Positions 1-9,228 of a stretch of DNA of 64,000 nucleotides are shown here, in pieces. This DNA comes from CBDCKR01 sp964572045. Its GTDB lineage: Bacteria > Gemmatimonadota > Gemmatimonadetes > Longimicrobiales > Gaopeijiaceae. Each line of letters opens with the position of its first letter. Within the stretch, counting starts at the first letter, position 1. Made by a program: the position numbers and the translations under genes. Below the pieces are notes generated by a model. That model searched no databases. It was not told where the DNA came from and saw nothing but the letters and a program-made list of their open reading frames with translations. The stretch spans positions 1-64,000 of the forward strand of contig CAZNEI010000009.1 in the NCBI GenBank assembly GCA_964572045.1, read 5' to 3'.

Positions 1-430
1 TTAACTCACTCCCAAAGACCTCGCGGGATGGACTTTATCCACGGACTGCTAGGCGATGAGGGCAGCGACGGGCGGGCCGGGGCTTCGGGGCGGGCTGGCG
101 CCGCCCACGTCCTCGCGTTTCCGATCGTCGAAACCGCCCCCGTCGCGGGGGCCGCGAGGGTTCGGGACGCGGCGATCCCGATCCTCGACGACGCCCTCAG
201 CCCGTCCGACACCCAGACCGAGGCCCCCGCGACCCGCCGGATCCCGCGATGGCGGTCCCACCTCCGTTGTCCTCGACCGCGGGCCGGATCGTCGGGCGGA
301 GACCCGGCGCCCCGAGCTCATGGCCGCGGTCGGAACCTGCTCCGGACACCCCGGAACCGAGTGCCGGGGCCAGAGCTCGAGCCGAGCCTCGTGCGGACCA
401 TCGGTGACGGAGGCGTGCTGCGCCCGCTCG
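1..430. other. no supported gene at left edge
   Basis: Several short overlapping frames exist on both strands, but all are biased to Arg, Pro and Gly and none carries a recognisable motif. They look like random high-GC frames. I see no convincing downstream partner of ccdA, such as a thioredoxin, here. Confidence 0.5.
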
Positions 431-1159
431 CTAGATCCGCCTGAGCACCCACTCCGGCGTAAACTGGATCAAGTACGCGCTGAGTATCGAGAACGAGCCG
501 GTCGCGAGCAGGAGGCCCAGCATGATGAGCATCACCCCCGAGGCCCTCTCGACAACGGGCACAAGACCGCGGAACCGTGAGAACGTGCGCAGGAAGAGGT
601 CCAGAGTAAGCGCCGAGAGTAGGAAGGGGACCGCTAGACCCATCGAGTACACGCCGAGCAGCATGACGCCCGACCACACCGTGTCCTGCGTTCCGGCGAG
701 GGTGAGTATGGCCCCGAGAGCCGGCCCGATGCACGGTGTCCATCCTGCGCCGAAGGCCGCGCCGACTCCCAGTGTCCCGACGTATCCCGCGGGCTTGTTG
801 TTCACGCGGAGCCTTCGCTCTCGCATGAGCGGAGCAATCCGGAGTACGCCGGCAAGGTGAAGTCCCAGAACCACGATCAGGACCCCACCGATGCGCGCGA
901 TCCACACTTCGTAGTGGCGCAAGAAGAGGCCTAGGAACGAGGCGGAGGCTCCGAGCGAGACGAAGATGGCGCTGAAGCCCGCGACGAAGAGAAGCGAGTG
1001 GACGAGCGTCGCCCTGCGGTCCACTCCCCCCTCTAGGTCCTCGAGCGACATTCCCGTCACGAACGACAGGTAGCTGGGGACCAGAGGGAGCACGCACGGC
1101 GACAGGAACGAGAAGACTCCGGCCATCAACGCTACGACGATTCCAACCGGCTCGGTCAT
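431..1159 (-). CDS. ccdA: Cytochrome c biogenesis protein CcdA (thiol-disulfide transporter)
   Basis: A 242-residue inner-membrane protein of the DsbD/CcdA family, which passes electrons from cytoplasmic thioredoxin to periplasmic thiols for cytochrome c maturation and related repair. It has about six hydrophobic segments. The two signature cysteines sit in an SPCVLP motif (Cys22) and a TPCIGP motif (Cys142), as the family requires. I start at the ATG opening MTEPVG because it directly precedes the first membrane helix; an in-frame extension upstream is Arg/Pro-rich and looks non-coding. It is the last gene of a minus-strand run beginning near 6966. The heme-c dehydrogenases elsewhere in the window would need such a protein for maturation. 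Confidence 0.9.
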   Translation of the reverse strand: MTEPVGIVVALMAGVFSFLSPCVLPLVPSYLSFVTGMSLEDLEGGVDRRATLVHSLLFVAGFSAIFVSLGASASFLGLFLRHYEVWIARIGGVLIVVLGLHLAGVLRIAPLMRERRLRVNNKPAGYVGTLGVGAAFGAGWTPCIGPALGAILTLAGTQDTVWSGVMLLGVYSMGLAVPFLLSALTLDLFLRTFSRFRGLVPVVERASGVMLIMLGLLLATGSFSILSAYLIQFTPEWVLRRI

Positions 1160-1444
1160 CAGCCTATGCCGCCCACCTGCGCTCTGTCCTGCTGTAGATC
1201 TAGGCCTTCGCTTCGGCGGACCCGACGAACGGGCGTCCCTTCGCTCGGATTCCGGATGCTCGGAGCGGAGAACCGGAGCTCGCACGCCGATGACCGCCCA
1301 CCACCACCATAACCTAGCCCAGCCCCTCCGAGACCGGAGCAGGGAGGCCGATGACGACCACCCCCGGCGGGGCGGCCCCGTCGGCCAGCGTCGGAGCCAC
1401 TCCTTCCGCCATCCACGGCGGATCGCGGCGTCATCGGTGCGGAC

Positions 1445-2449
1445 TCATCGGGGCCGTGGGTCGGTCAGACCAGCCTCGGCGTCGAAGCGGTATCCGATGA
1501 GCTTGTACACCAGCTTCGCCACCAGGAAGTCCGGTGCATGCATGCCCGGAGCGGGGGCGAGCTCAACGACGTCGCACGCCACGACCGTTCGTTCAAGGAA
1601 GACGCGCCTGAGGAACTGGAGCGTGGGGTACCAAGCGCCTCCTCCGGGCTCCGGGGTCCCAGTCGACGGCACGAGGGAGGGATCGAAGTAGTCGACGTCG
1701 AGGGTCAGGTACACCGGGTCCCCAAGAGCGGCCAGCGCCCGATCCATCCATCCGTCGTCCTTCCACATCTCGTCGGCCCAGATCAGCGTGATCGAGTCGT
1801 GCTGGCGGGCGACTTCGACTTCTTCCCTGCACACCCCCCGCACGCCGACCGAAACCAGGTCCGCCACGTCGATGACGCGTGCCATGGCACAGGCGTGGGA
1901 ATGGGCCGATCCCTCGAATTCGGCCCTGAGGTCGGCGTGGGCGTCGAGCTGAAGCACGCTGAGACGGCCGAGGCGAGCCGCGTGGGTTCGGATCGCCGGT
2001 GCAGAGATCGCGTGCTCGCCGCCGAGCATGATCAGGAACCGGTCCTCGAGCCCCTCGACCACGCGGGCGTAGGCGCTCGCCAGCTCTGCCATGGCGGCCG
2101 GGGCGCCGTCACGGGTCAGCTCGAGGGCCGGGAGGGTGTGGACGCCCGCTCTCGAGACGTCGCCATCGAGCTCTTGGTCGTAGAGCTCGATGTAGCGGGA
2201 CGCCTCGATGATGGCGGCGGGCCCCCTGCGCGCCCCTCCGCCGTAGCTGGTCGTCGTCTCGTAGGGGACGGGCAGGATGACGGCCCTGCATCGGCCGAAG
2301 TCGCTCGCTTCCTCATCCAGCCCCAAGAACGAGTGCGGAAGCTCCCACGCCAGGTCTGAGAGACCTGGCGGAAGATCCGTGTGGCGGACCGAACCGCTCT
2401 CGGGTCTGAAGCCACGAACTCGGCTTCGGCGGGATCTGCGATTGGGCAC
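1445..2449 (-). CDS. Arginase/agmatinase-family ureohydrolase
   Basis: A ureohydrolase-fold protein of about 334 residues, probably agmatinase (agmatine to putrescine plus urea) or a related guanidino/formimino hydrolase. The binuclear Mn site is complete: GGEH, DAHAD, a His-Ala-Cys segment, and the DVDYFDP motif followed by a GTPEPGG loop typical of SpeB-like members. The N-terminal VPYETTTSYGGGARRGP segment also fits agmatinases. The start is uncertain. I chose the GTG at 2449, which lies 29 bases after the Fur-family stop; the open frame continues upstream through the regulator gene and cannot all be real. The substrate cannot be decided from sequence alone. Confidence 0.82.
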   Translation of the reverse strand: MPNRRSRRSRVRGFRPESGSVRHTDLPPGLSDLAWELPHSFLGLDEEASDFGRCRAVILPVPYETTTSYGGGARRGPAAIIEASRYIELYDQELDGDVSRAGVHTLPALELTRDGAPAAMAELASAYARVVEGLEDRFLIMLGGEHAISAPAIRTHAARLGRLSVLQLDAHADLRAEFEGSAHSHACAMARVIDVADLVSVGVRGVCREEVEVARQHDSITLIWADEMWKDDGWMDRALAALGDPVYLTLDVDYFDPSLVPSTGTPEPGGGAWYPTLQFLRRVFLERTVVACDVVELAPAPGMHAPDFLVAKLVYKLIGYRFDAEAGLTDPRPR

Positions 2450-2477
2450 GGGAGCGGGGGAAGCGGGCGCAGTGATG

Positions 2478-2978
2478 CTAGAGCGTCTCGACCGGGCAGG
2501 CCAGGCCCCCGGGGGAGAGCTCGACTCCGGCGTCCGAACACTCCTTGCACAGGCCGTAGATCTCCAGCTTGTGATGGGCGGGCCGAAAGCCGTGACGGGC
2601 GGTGACGAGGGCCTCGATTCTGTGCAGGTCCGGGCTCTGAAACTCAAGGACCTTGCCGCAGTTGAGACAGATCAGGTGCTCGTGGATCGGCTCCCGCGAG
2701 AGGCGATGCTCATACCGCTTGAAGCCTTCGCCGAAGTCATGCTCCGCCACGAGCCTGCTCTTTACCAGCAGATCGAGAGTCCGGTAGATCGTCGCCTTCC
2801 CGATCCTCCGACCGCTCGATCGGAGTACGCGCTCGATGTCGTCGACCGAGAGGTGGTCGTCCGAGCCAAAGACGACTCGTGCCACGGCGTCGCGCTGATG
2901 CGTCACAGGCAGCCCCTCTTCCCTCAAGTATCGCGCGAAGAGCCGGGCGAACGGCGAAGGGTCGTGGACTGTCTTCAC
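2478..2978 (-). CDS. Fur-family metal/peroxide-responsive transcriptional regulator
   Basis: A 166-residue Fur-superfamily repressor. The N-terminal winged helix contains the family hallmark GKATIYRTLDLL. The C-terminal dimerisation half has the metal-binding HEHLICLNCGKV stretch and a second CKEC pair, giving the two CxxC motifs of the structural zinc site. It could be Fur, PerR or Zur; the sequence does not separate them. Its start overlaps the stop of the upstream unknown gene by 4 bases, so the two are probably translationally coupled. The tail after CKEC is longer than in short PerR proteins and lacks a His-rich end. Target operators were not identified in this window. Confidence 0.9.
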   Translation of the reverse strand: MKTVHDPSPFARLFARYLREEGLPVTHQRDAVARVVFGSDDHLSVDDIERVLRSSGRRIGKATIYRTLDLLVKSRLVAEHDFGEGFKRYEHRLSREPIHEHLICLNCGKVLEFQSPDLHRIEALVTARHGFRPAHHKLEIYGLCKECSDAGVELSPGGLACPVETL

Positions 2979-3394
2979 GTCAGGACGCCCTCCATGAGCG
3001 ACGGGTCGAACTCGTTCATCAGCGCCTCAAACCGCGCCGGATCGCCTGCGATCTCGATGGTGCGTGGCTCGCCAAGATCGATCTCGCTCCTCCGTGCTAC
3101 ACCACTCATCACCTGAGGGAGCCGCTCCGGCGGACTCCGGCCCTCCTCGGCCATCCCCGCCTCCACCGTGAGGCCCATGCCCGTCCTCTGAGCCGAGTAC
3201 GGCGCTGTGAAGAGCCTCCGGGCACCGTCTTGTGCGAAGCAGCTGGCCGCCACCAGGCCCCACTCCTTCCGGCCACGAATGAGAGGCGGAAAAACCCACA
3301 GGCGGTCGATCTCGCCTTCGCCCAGTCTCCGAGCCACCAGAAGGAGCGTCCTCGGAATCGCTTCCGGTACTCCGGGACCTCGATCACCCTTCAC
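2975..3394 (-). CDS. Unknown protein coupled to a Fur-family regulator
   Basis: A 139-residue protein with no domain I recognise. It starts at a GTG with a strong GGGGGAG ribosome-binding site about 7 bases upstream, and its end overlaps the Fur-family start by 4 bases. The sequence is soluble in character, with no signal peptide or membrane helix, and has a hydrophobic LLLVARRLGEG segment and a WVFPPL motif near the N-terminus. The strict coupling suggests coordinated dosage with the regulator. Function unknown. Confidence 0.65.
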   Translation of the reverse strand: MKGDRGPGVPEAIPRTLLLVARRLGEGEIDRLWVFPPLIRGRKEWGLVAASCFAQDGARRLFTAPYSAQRTGMGLTVEAGMAEEGRSPPERLPQVMSGVARRSEIDLGEPRTIEIAGDPARFEALMNEFDPSLMEGVLT

Positions 3395-3474
3395 CGCGCG
3401 GCTCCCCCGCGTTGTTGGCCCGAACCGACTGCATCCGCCGGGCCAGAGTCGCTCTCTCCCTCGGCCCCTATATC

Positions 3475-4500
3475 CTATCCCTCAGAGCGCATTCGCTCCA
3501 CTGCCTCGAGGGTCGTCGCCACGACATCGGCTCGCACCTGATCCAAAGCCCCTTCGACCAGAGCGCCCGCGGCGCGCACGTGTCCGCCGCCGCCGAGACG
3601 GCGAGCAAGCTCGTTCACGTCCACTTGCCCGTTGGAGCGGAACGAGATCTTGATACCACCCCTCGCCGTCTTCCGAAAGAGGAGGCCCACCTCCACTCCT
3701 TCCACCGATCGCGGATAGTCTACGAGCCCCGCCAGGTCGTCGGCCGTGGCGCCCAGCTCCTCGTGGACCTCGGGGCGTACGGTCATCCATGCGACCCGGC
3801 GGCCGGGATCGACGTGCAGCTCTCCCAGAGCCTCACGAAGCAGACGCAGCCGTCGAAGTGGGAAGGTCCCGTACACCCGACGATAGGTGTCGTCGGGGCT
3901 CACGCCGCGGTCCAACAGCTCAGCCACGATGTGGTGACTCGCCGGAGAGGAGTTGCTGAAGCGGAAGGATCCGGTGTCGGTCAGAATGGCCACATACAGG
4001 GCAAGGTCGGCCTCGGCAGGCCACGGACCACAGCCAGCTCTCAGGATGTCGAATACGAGCTCCCCGGTCGCGCACGCGCTCGGGTCTCGGAACGAAACCC
4101 CGGCGATCGGCTCATCCCCTGGAGGGTGGTGGTCGACAACGATGGTATCGAGCCCCTCGATGAGCGACATCACCCGCCCAATGCGCGGCACCTCACCCGC
4201 GTCCAGGACGACCGCCACGTCGGCTCGGGCGCGCAACTCGCGCGCGCGGGAGGCCGACGGATCCACCACCCACGACGCGTCCGGCACGACGAAGCGCAGC
4301 CCCTGGGGCACCGGAGTCGGGTTCACGATGTGCGCGGCCGCCCCCTGGGCGCGCAACCACGCCGCCAGGGCAACCTCGGATCCGATGGCATCGCCGTCGG
4401 CGTGGACGTGCGTGGTGAGGATCGCCCCCTTCACGCCGTCGAGTGCCTCCAGAACCTCCGCGACGGCCGCATGCCTAGCTTCGGGAGTCTGGTAGGCCAT
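3475..4500 (-). CDS. nrnA: Bifunctional oligoribonuclease/PAP phosphatase NrnA (DHH-DHHA1)
   Basis: A 341-residue DHH-family phosphoesterase of NrnA type, which degrades short RNA oligonucleotides and can dephosphorylate pAp. Motifs in order: THVHADGDAIGSE (DHH motif I), a VVLDAG segment (motif II), VVDHHPPG (the DHH triad), then FSNSS. The DHHA1 domain ends with the RLGGGGHVRAAGA nucleotide-binding loop. Its length matches the family. The ATG lies 9 bases after the stop of the DedA-CoaE-PHP gene, so it belongs to the same operon. pAp is a by-product of coenzyme A-dependent carrier-protein chemistry, so proximity to a CoaE domain may be meaningful; that link is inference. Confidence 0.9.
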   Translation of the reverse strand: MAYQTPEARHAAVAEVLEALDGVKGAILTTHVHADGDAIGSEVALAAWLRAQGAAAHIVNPTPVPQGLRFVVPDASWVVDPSASRARELRARADVAVVLDAGEVPRIGRVMSLIEGLDTIVVDHHPPGDEPIAGVSFRDPSACATGELVFDILRAGCGPWPAEADLALYVAILTDTGSFRFSNSSPASHHIVAELLDRGVSPDDTYRRVYGTFPLRRLRLLREALGELHVDPGRRVAWMTVRPEVHEELGATADDLAGLVDYPRSVEGVEVGLLFRKTARGGIKISFRSNGQVDVNELARRLGGGGHVRAAGALVEGALDQVRADVVATTLEAVERMRSEG

Positions 4501-4509
4501 GATCGAACG

Positions 4510-6399
4510 TCACTCGAAGAACCGCAGTTTCTTGCTCGCTTTCGCCCATGTGGAGGCGAGGTGCACCGACCAGGGCGCCGTCACGCCTCGAACTCGTGCC
4601 GTCCTGAGCGCCCCGAGAAGGGCCGCCGGATCGTTTGGGTGCTCCTCCACCTCCACAAACGCGGCGGCCACCTCACCCACGGTGTGGGCGTCCGAACCGG
4701 CTCCCCGTGCCTTGCCCCAACGAGCCGCGAGCTCCTCCGCAGGCTCGTTGAGCCTGCCCGGATGGAGCCGCGCGTTGAAAACCTCGATCACGTCGGCCAG
4801 GGGAGCAAGCTCTTCCGCGTAGCGTCCCCCGCCACCCTTGCCGCGGGCGTAGGGGTGTGGGAGGTAGACGAGGCCTCCCTGCTCCCTCACCCGCCGGCAA
4901 ACCTCCCTTGCGGATGTCCCCTTCGGGATCTCCTCCCGAAGATAGAGGCCGATCACATCGATCCCCTCAGCGGTCTTCACCTCCTCGCCGGCAATCACCG
5001 TGGCGGGGAACTCCTGCGCCAGTTCCAGCGCCAAGCCCAGCCGGTTGTGATCGGTGATGGCGATACGATCAACGCCTTTCGCTCGAGCCGCCGCGATCAC
5101 GCGTTCGGGGTCCGAGCGGCAGTCGAAGGACGCCCTCGTGTGGTTGTGCAGATCGATTCTGAGCCGGGCGGGCGAGGGCCTGCCGGCCCCTTCCCCGGCC
5201 GCCTTCCGAAGGGTCGCAAGAAGCCGGCCGGCCGACGCCTCGAGCTCCCGAAGGCTGCCGCTGTTGCGAATGACGTGATCGGCCTTCCCACGCTTGAGGT
5301 CCGCATCGATTTGGCTGGCCATGATCGTCCGCGCCTCCAGGGGATCGAGCCCCCTTCCCTCCGTGAGGCGTGCGAGGCGCACGTCGGCGGGTGCGTCCAC
5401 GACGACGGTCGCGTCGAAGTCGCCCTCGAGTCCCGCTTCGAAGAGAAGCGGAACCTCCGCCACGGTCAGCGTCGCCCCCTCGCTGAGCCGCCGTCTCATC
5501 CACCGGTCCCGGGCCACCCAGATGCGCGGATGCAGAATCCCTTCGAGGGCGGCCTTCGCCTCCGCGTCTTCGAAAACCCGCTTTCGTAGCCTCCGTCGGT
5601 CCAAGGCTCCGTTCTCGCCCAGCACTTCGTTCCCGAAGGCCTCGACGATCGCGGCCAGACCGGGACTCCCGGGCTTCACGACCGCACGGGACAGCTCGTC
5701 GGCGCTTGCGACCGGCACACCTTCGTTCGCCCAGTAGTCGGCGACGGTGGATTTGCCGGCTGCGATGTTGCCGGTCAGGCCGACGGACAGCGCCTCCGGC
5801 CGGGCCACCGGCCGGAGGCGGCGCCTCACAAGCATCCACAGCACAACCGCCGCAACCACCAAGGCCGTCGCCCACCCGATGCCGAACGATTCCACTCCGA
5901 TCTCCCAACCTCGGGCGGCTCCATACGCGAACCCCAGGCCCACGATCCCCCAACCCGCGACGCCGAGCACGTCGAATACCAGGAAGCGCCGGTATGAGAG
6001 TCGGGCGGATCCGGCAGCGAGCGGCATCAGCGTGCGCGCAAAGGGGATCATGCGGGCGAGGCTGATGGCGAGCACGCCGTGTCGCCCGAAGAGAAGCGAC
6101 GTACGGTCCTGATGCCGGCGAGCCATCCGGCCCACGCGCCCCCTGCTCCTCAGGAATCTCCGTCGACCGAAGCGCCCGAGCACGAACCCGCAGGAGTCGC
6201 CCACGAGAGCACCCCCCAACGCGGCGACCACCACGGCCGAGAAGCTGAAGTGACCCTCAAGCGCAAAGGCCGTGGCCAGAATGATCGTCGGCTCCGTGGG
6301 CAGGACGAGTCCGATGATCAGGGCCGTCTCGAAGAGCGCCATCACGCCGACGAGAAGGGGACCGTAGGCGGCCACGTTGGCGCCGATCCATTCGATCAT
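4510..6399 (-). CDS. DedA - dephospho-CoA kinase (CoaE) - PHP domain triple fusion
   Basis: One continuous 629-residue frame. Residues 1-195 are a DedA-family membrane domain (an E-x-x-L-P-type motif near 34, GDSCGFVLGRFG at 67-78, the ARMIPFARTLMPLAAG signature at 115-130, terminal hydrophobic helix to about 190). Residues 204-400 are a dephospho-CoA kinase: P-loop GNIAAGKST at 210-218, EVPLLFEAGLEGDFD at 315-329, VDAP and RNSGSL further on. Residues 413-605 are a PHP phosphoesterase: DLHNHT at 416-421, ITDHN at 448-452, GEEVKT, LPHPY at 513-517, GSDAHT at 568-573. No stop separates them. A GTG at 5808 (residue 198) could start a separate CoaE, but no ATG, GTG or TTG lies at the CoaE-PHP junction. 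I start at the ATG at 6399; the upstream in-frame extension looks non-coding. CoaE catalyses the last step of coenzyme A synthesis. Confidence 0.85.
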   Translation of the reverse strand: MIEWIGANVAAYGPLLVGVMALFETALIIGLVLPTEPTIILATAFALEGHFSFSAVVVAALGGALVGDSCGFVLGRFGRRRFLRSRGRVGRMARRHQDRTSLLFGRHGVLAISLARMIPFARTLMPLAAGSARLSYRRFLVFDVLGVAGWGIVGLGFAYGAARGWEIGVESFGIGWATALVVAAVVLWMLVRRRLRPVARPEALSVGLTGNIAAGKSTVADYWANEGVPVASADELSRAVVKPGSPGLAAIVEAFGNEVLGENGALDRRRLRKRVFEDAEAKAALEGILHPRIWVARDRWMRRRLSEGATLTVAEVPLLFEAGLEGDFDATVVVDAPADVRLARLTEGRGLDPLEARTIMASQIDADLKRGKADHVIRNSGSLRELEASAGRLLATLRKAAGEGAGRPSPARLRIDLHNHTRASFDCRSDPERVIAAARAKGVDRIAITDHNRLGLALELAQEFPATVIAGEEVKTAEGIDVIGLYLREEIPKGTSAREVCRRVREQGGLVYLPHPYARGKGGGGRYAEELAPLADVIEVFNARLHPGRLNEPAEELAARWGKARGAGSDAHTVGEVAAAFVEVEEHPNDPAALLGALRTARVRGVTAPWSVHLASTWAKASKKLRFFE

Positions 6400-6582
6400 G
6401 GCAAGGCGCACGCTGGCAGGGGACCGGGGGGTCCGTCGAGCGACCGCCCCCCCAGTGGTCGATCCGGCCAACGTCGAGCGAGCGAGCGCGGACTCGCGTC
6501 GGCGCCTCCTCGCCGAAGATCGGCCACCGGCGGTGGGGAACCTGGCAGGTGGATCCGGGGCCCCCGACGATCGCGAGGTGGG

Positions 6583-6966
6583 TCACTCCCCCGGCTTCGC
6601 TCTGATGCGTTTCCGCATCTCCTCTCCCCAGCGGACATATCGCTCGATCTCGTCCGGCGGAATCCTGGCGTCCGCATCTCCGTATGCCGTCTCCATGCGC
6701 CATCTCAAGTAGACCCGCGGCGGAACGGGGAGAAAGGGAGGCCGTAGGTACCATCGCTTCGACCGAAACGCCCAAGCGGTGCGCAGGAGTCCCGGCACGA
6801 GCCACGGCCGCTTCATGGCTGCCATTGCCAGGCTGAAATACGCCGGTCCCGTGCGGATGCTCACCGTGGCGTGTCCGCGGAAGAGGGTTCCGGAAACACC
6901 TGATTCCAGGAAGTGCGCCAGCGACCCCAGAAAAGTAAGACGATCATCGTGACGGACAAGTTCCAC
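6583..6966 (-). CDS. Unknown small basic protein
   Basis: A 127-residue protein with no family I can name. It is rich in Arg, Trp and Tyr, has a central stretch KRPWLVPGLLRTAWAF that may be membrane-associated, a PPFLPVPPRVYLRWRMETAYG segment, and a charged C-terminal helix. The start is a GTG with a poor ribosome-binding site, so the true start could lie downstream. It is the first minus-strand gene before the DedA-CoaE-PHP gene and is divergent from the DUF255 gene, leaving about 95 bases for two promoters. It looks coding because its composition is protein-like and unlike the frames opposite. Function unknown. Confidence 0.55.
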   Translation of the reverse strand: MELVRHDDRLTFLGSLAHFLESGVSGTLFRGHATVSIRTGPAYFSLAMAAMKRPWLVPGLLRTAWAFRSKRWYLRPPFLPVPPRVYLRWRMETAYGDADARIPPDEIERYVRWGEEMRKRIRAKPGE

Positions 6967-7061
6967 GGGGACCGCGGGGGGGCGGCGAACGCATCGGCGT
7001 AGGTGGCTGGATCGCCCGGGGTCCGCTAAGGTGCTGGATCACTCAGGTGCCGGAGTCGTCC

Positions 7062-9146
7062 GTGACCAATCGTCTGGCTCAAGAAAGCAGCCCATATCTC
7101 CTCCAGCACGCCGACAATCCGGTGGACTGGTACCCCTGGGGAAGCGAGGCCTTCGCCCGGGCGAAGGCTCGCGACGTGCCTGTTCTCCTCTCCATCGGAT
7201 ACTCGGCATGCCACTGGTGTCACGTCATGGAGAAGGAGTCGTTCGCGGATCGGACGACGGCCCGGCTCATGAATGCGGGCTTCGTCAACATCAAGGTGGA
7301 CCGGGAGGAGCGGCCCGATGTCGATTCGGTGTACATGCGAGCCGTTCAGGCGATGTCGGGACAGGGAGGCTGGCCGCTTACGGCCTTCCTGACGCCCGAG
7401 GGTGAGCCCTTCTACGGCGGTACGTACTTTCCGCCGGAGCCACGACACGGGATGCCCTCCTTCCGTCAGGTCCTCGGCGCCATCGAGAACGCCTACCGGG
7501 AGAGACGGGACGAGGTACGGAAGAACGCGAGAGAGCTGCGGACGATCCTCGAGCGCTCCAGCTTCGAGGCGGGAGAAGGACCGGTGAGCGGGGACGGAGA
7601 CCGACTCGCCGGAAGGGATCTTCTTGATCATGCGCACCGCTTCATGGCGTCCCGTTTCGATCCCACCCACGGAGGATTCGGGGGGGCGCCGAAGTTCCCC
7701 CAGCCCGTGACGCTGGAGTTCGTCCTGAGGGTCCATGCCCGCACCGGCGACGACCAGGCGCTCGGCATCGTCGCGCATACGCTCCGGAAGATGGCGCGAG
7801 GCGGCCTCTACGATCATCTGGCCGGCGGGTTTCACCGCTATTCGGTCGACGCCCGCTGGCTCGTGCCCCACTTCGAGAAGATGCTCTACGATAACGCCCT
7901 CCTGGCACGGGTCTACCTGAACGCCTTTCAGGTCACCGGAGACTCGGAACTGGGCGCGGTGGCGGAGGGAACGCTCGGCCACATGCTACGTGACCTGCGC
8001 GCTCCGGACGGGGGGTTCTACTCCGCGTTCGACGCGGATTCGGAGGGCGAGGAGGGGGTCTTCTATCTGTGGACGCCCGCCCAGATCCGGAACGTGCTCG
8101 ACGACGAGCTCGCCGCGCTCTTCGAGCGCTGCTACGACGTGAGTGAGGCAGGGAACTTCGAGGGCCGAAATATCCTGCACCTGCCTCACGACCTCGGGGC
8201 GGTGGCTCGGAGCGAAGGCGTGGAGCCGGGCGAACTCGCCTCGCTCCTGCGAGAGGCGGGAGGAAGGCTGCTCGAAGCCCGGAACCTCAGGGAGCCCCCC
8301 CTGCGCGACGAGAAAATCCTCGCGAGCTGGAACGGCATGGCGCTTCGCGCCCTGGCCGAGGCCGGCGGAGCCCTCGGCCGCGAAGACTACGTCGAGGCCG
8401 CCGCCGAGGGGCTCGAGTTCGTGCTCTCGGAGATGCGCACCGAAGGGCGGCTGCGCCGATCCTACAAGGACGGGCAGGCACGCATCGACGCCTTCCTCGA
8501 GGACTATGGAGCGATCGGCAACGCTCTCGCGACCCTGTACGAGGTCAGCCTCGATCCGCGCTGGATCGACGAGATCCGTTGGATCGCGGACCGCATCCTC
8601 GAGCAGTTCTGGGACGAGGAGCGCGGGGTGTTCTACGACGCGCCGTCCGATGGCGAAGAGCTGGTGGTCAGACCCCGCGACATCATGGACAACGCGACCC
8701 CGTCGGGAAACTCCCTCGCCGTCGAACTCCTCCTCAGGTCGGCTCACTTCTTCGGCGACGGCCGGCATCGAGAGGTCGCCGAGCGGATTCTCGACCGCGA
8801 GTCCGGATCGTTGGCGCGGTTCCCGGCGGCTTTCGGTCGTCTTCTCTCGGCGCTGGACCGCGCCGTGGCTCCTCCCGTCGAGATCGCGATCATCGGCGAG
8901 CGGCACGACCCGGGCACGAGCGCCCTGCTCGGAGCCGCCCTCGCGACCTATCTTCCCAACCGGACCTTGGCCAACGCGGCCCCGGGCGAGATCCTCGACC
9001 ACACCGTCCCACTTCTCGAGGGTCGCGGGATGCGGGACGGGAAGCCCACGGCCTACGTGTGCGAGAATTACGCCTGTCGGGCACCCGTCGCCGAGCCGGA
9101 CGCCCTGGCCGGGCAACTCATGGCGCGTACTGCACGGAGGTCGTAG
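7062..9146 (+). CDS. Thioredoxin domain-containing DUF255 protein (YyaL/SSP411 family)
   Basis: A protein of about 694 residues of the YyaL/spermatogenesis-associated-protein-20 family. The N-terminal thioredoxin-like domain begins with the family signature NRLAQESSPYLLQHA and carries a redox motif in SACHWCHVM (CxxC). The rest is an (alpha/alpha)6 barrel resembling N-acylglucosamine 2-epimerases. Segments such as GGWPLTAFLTP, GGFGGAPKFPQP, GGFHRYSVDARWLVPHFEKMLYDNA and DADSEGEEGVFY are typical. I prefer the GTG at 7062 over the GTG at 7047 because GGAG lies 6 bases before it and the protein then starts like its relatives. No signal peptide. The exact biochemical role of the family is not settled. 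Confidence 0.9.
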   Translation: MTNRLAQESSPYLLQHADNPVDWYPWGSEAFARAKARDVPVLLSIGYSACHWCHVMEKESFADRTTARLMNAGFVNIKVDREERPDVDSVYMRAVQAMSGQGGWPLTAFLTPEGEPFYGGTYFPPEPRHGMPSFRQVLGAIENAYRERRDEVRKNARELRTILERSSFEAGEGPVSGDGDRLAGRDLLDHAHRFMASRFDPTHGGFGGAPKFPQPVTLEFVLRVHARTGDDQALGIVAHTLRKMARGGLYDHLAGGFHRYSVDARWLVPHFEKMLYDNALLARVYLNAFQVTGDSELGAVAEGTLGHMLRDLRAPDGGFYSAFDADSEGEEGVFYLWTPAQIRNVLDDELAALFERCYDVSEAGNFEGRNILHLPHDLGAVARSEGVEPGELASLLREAGGRLLEARNLREPPLRDEKILASWNGMALRALAEAGGALGREDYVEAAAEGLEFVLSEMRTEGRLRRSYKDGQARIDAFLEDYGAIGNALATLYEVSLDPRWIDEIRWIADRILEQFWDEERGVFYDAPSDGEELVVRPRDIMDNATPSGNSLAVELLLRSAHFFGDGRHREVAERILDRESGSLARFPAAFGRLLSALDRAVAPPVEIAIIGERHDPGTSALLGAALATYLPNRTLANAAPGEILDHTVPLLEGRGMRDGKPTAYVCENYACRAPVAEPDALAGQLMARTARRS

Positions 9147-9228
9147 CGTGGCGGGGGCTCGCTCCACCCTCTTCGGGCGATTGGCTATGTTGGGGGCGGT
9201 GCGACGGTAACTGGATATCGGGACATCG

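Noticed and set aside
1..430. Possible truncated gene at the left edge
   Set aside because: Three overlapping frames on two strands with no motif; none is better than the others.
3412..5589. Plus-strand frame of 725 codons opposite nrnA and the fusion gene
   Set aside because: It is the antisense of strongly conserved coding sequence, contains no family motif and is biased to Arg, His and Gly; a shadow of GC-rich codons.
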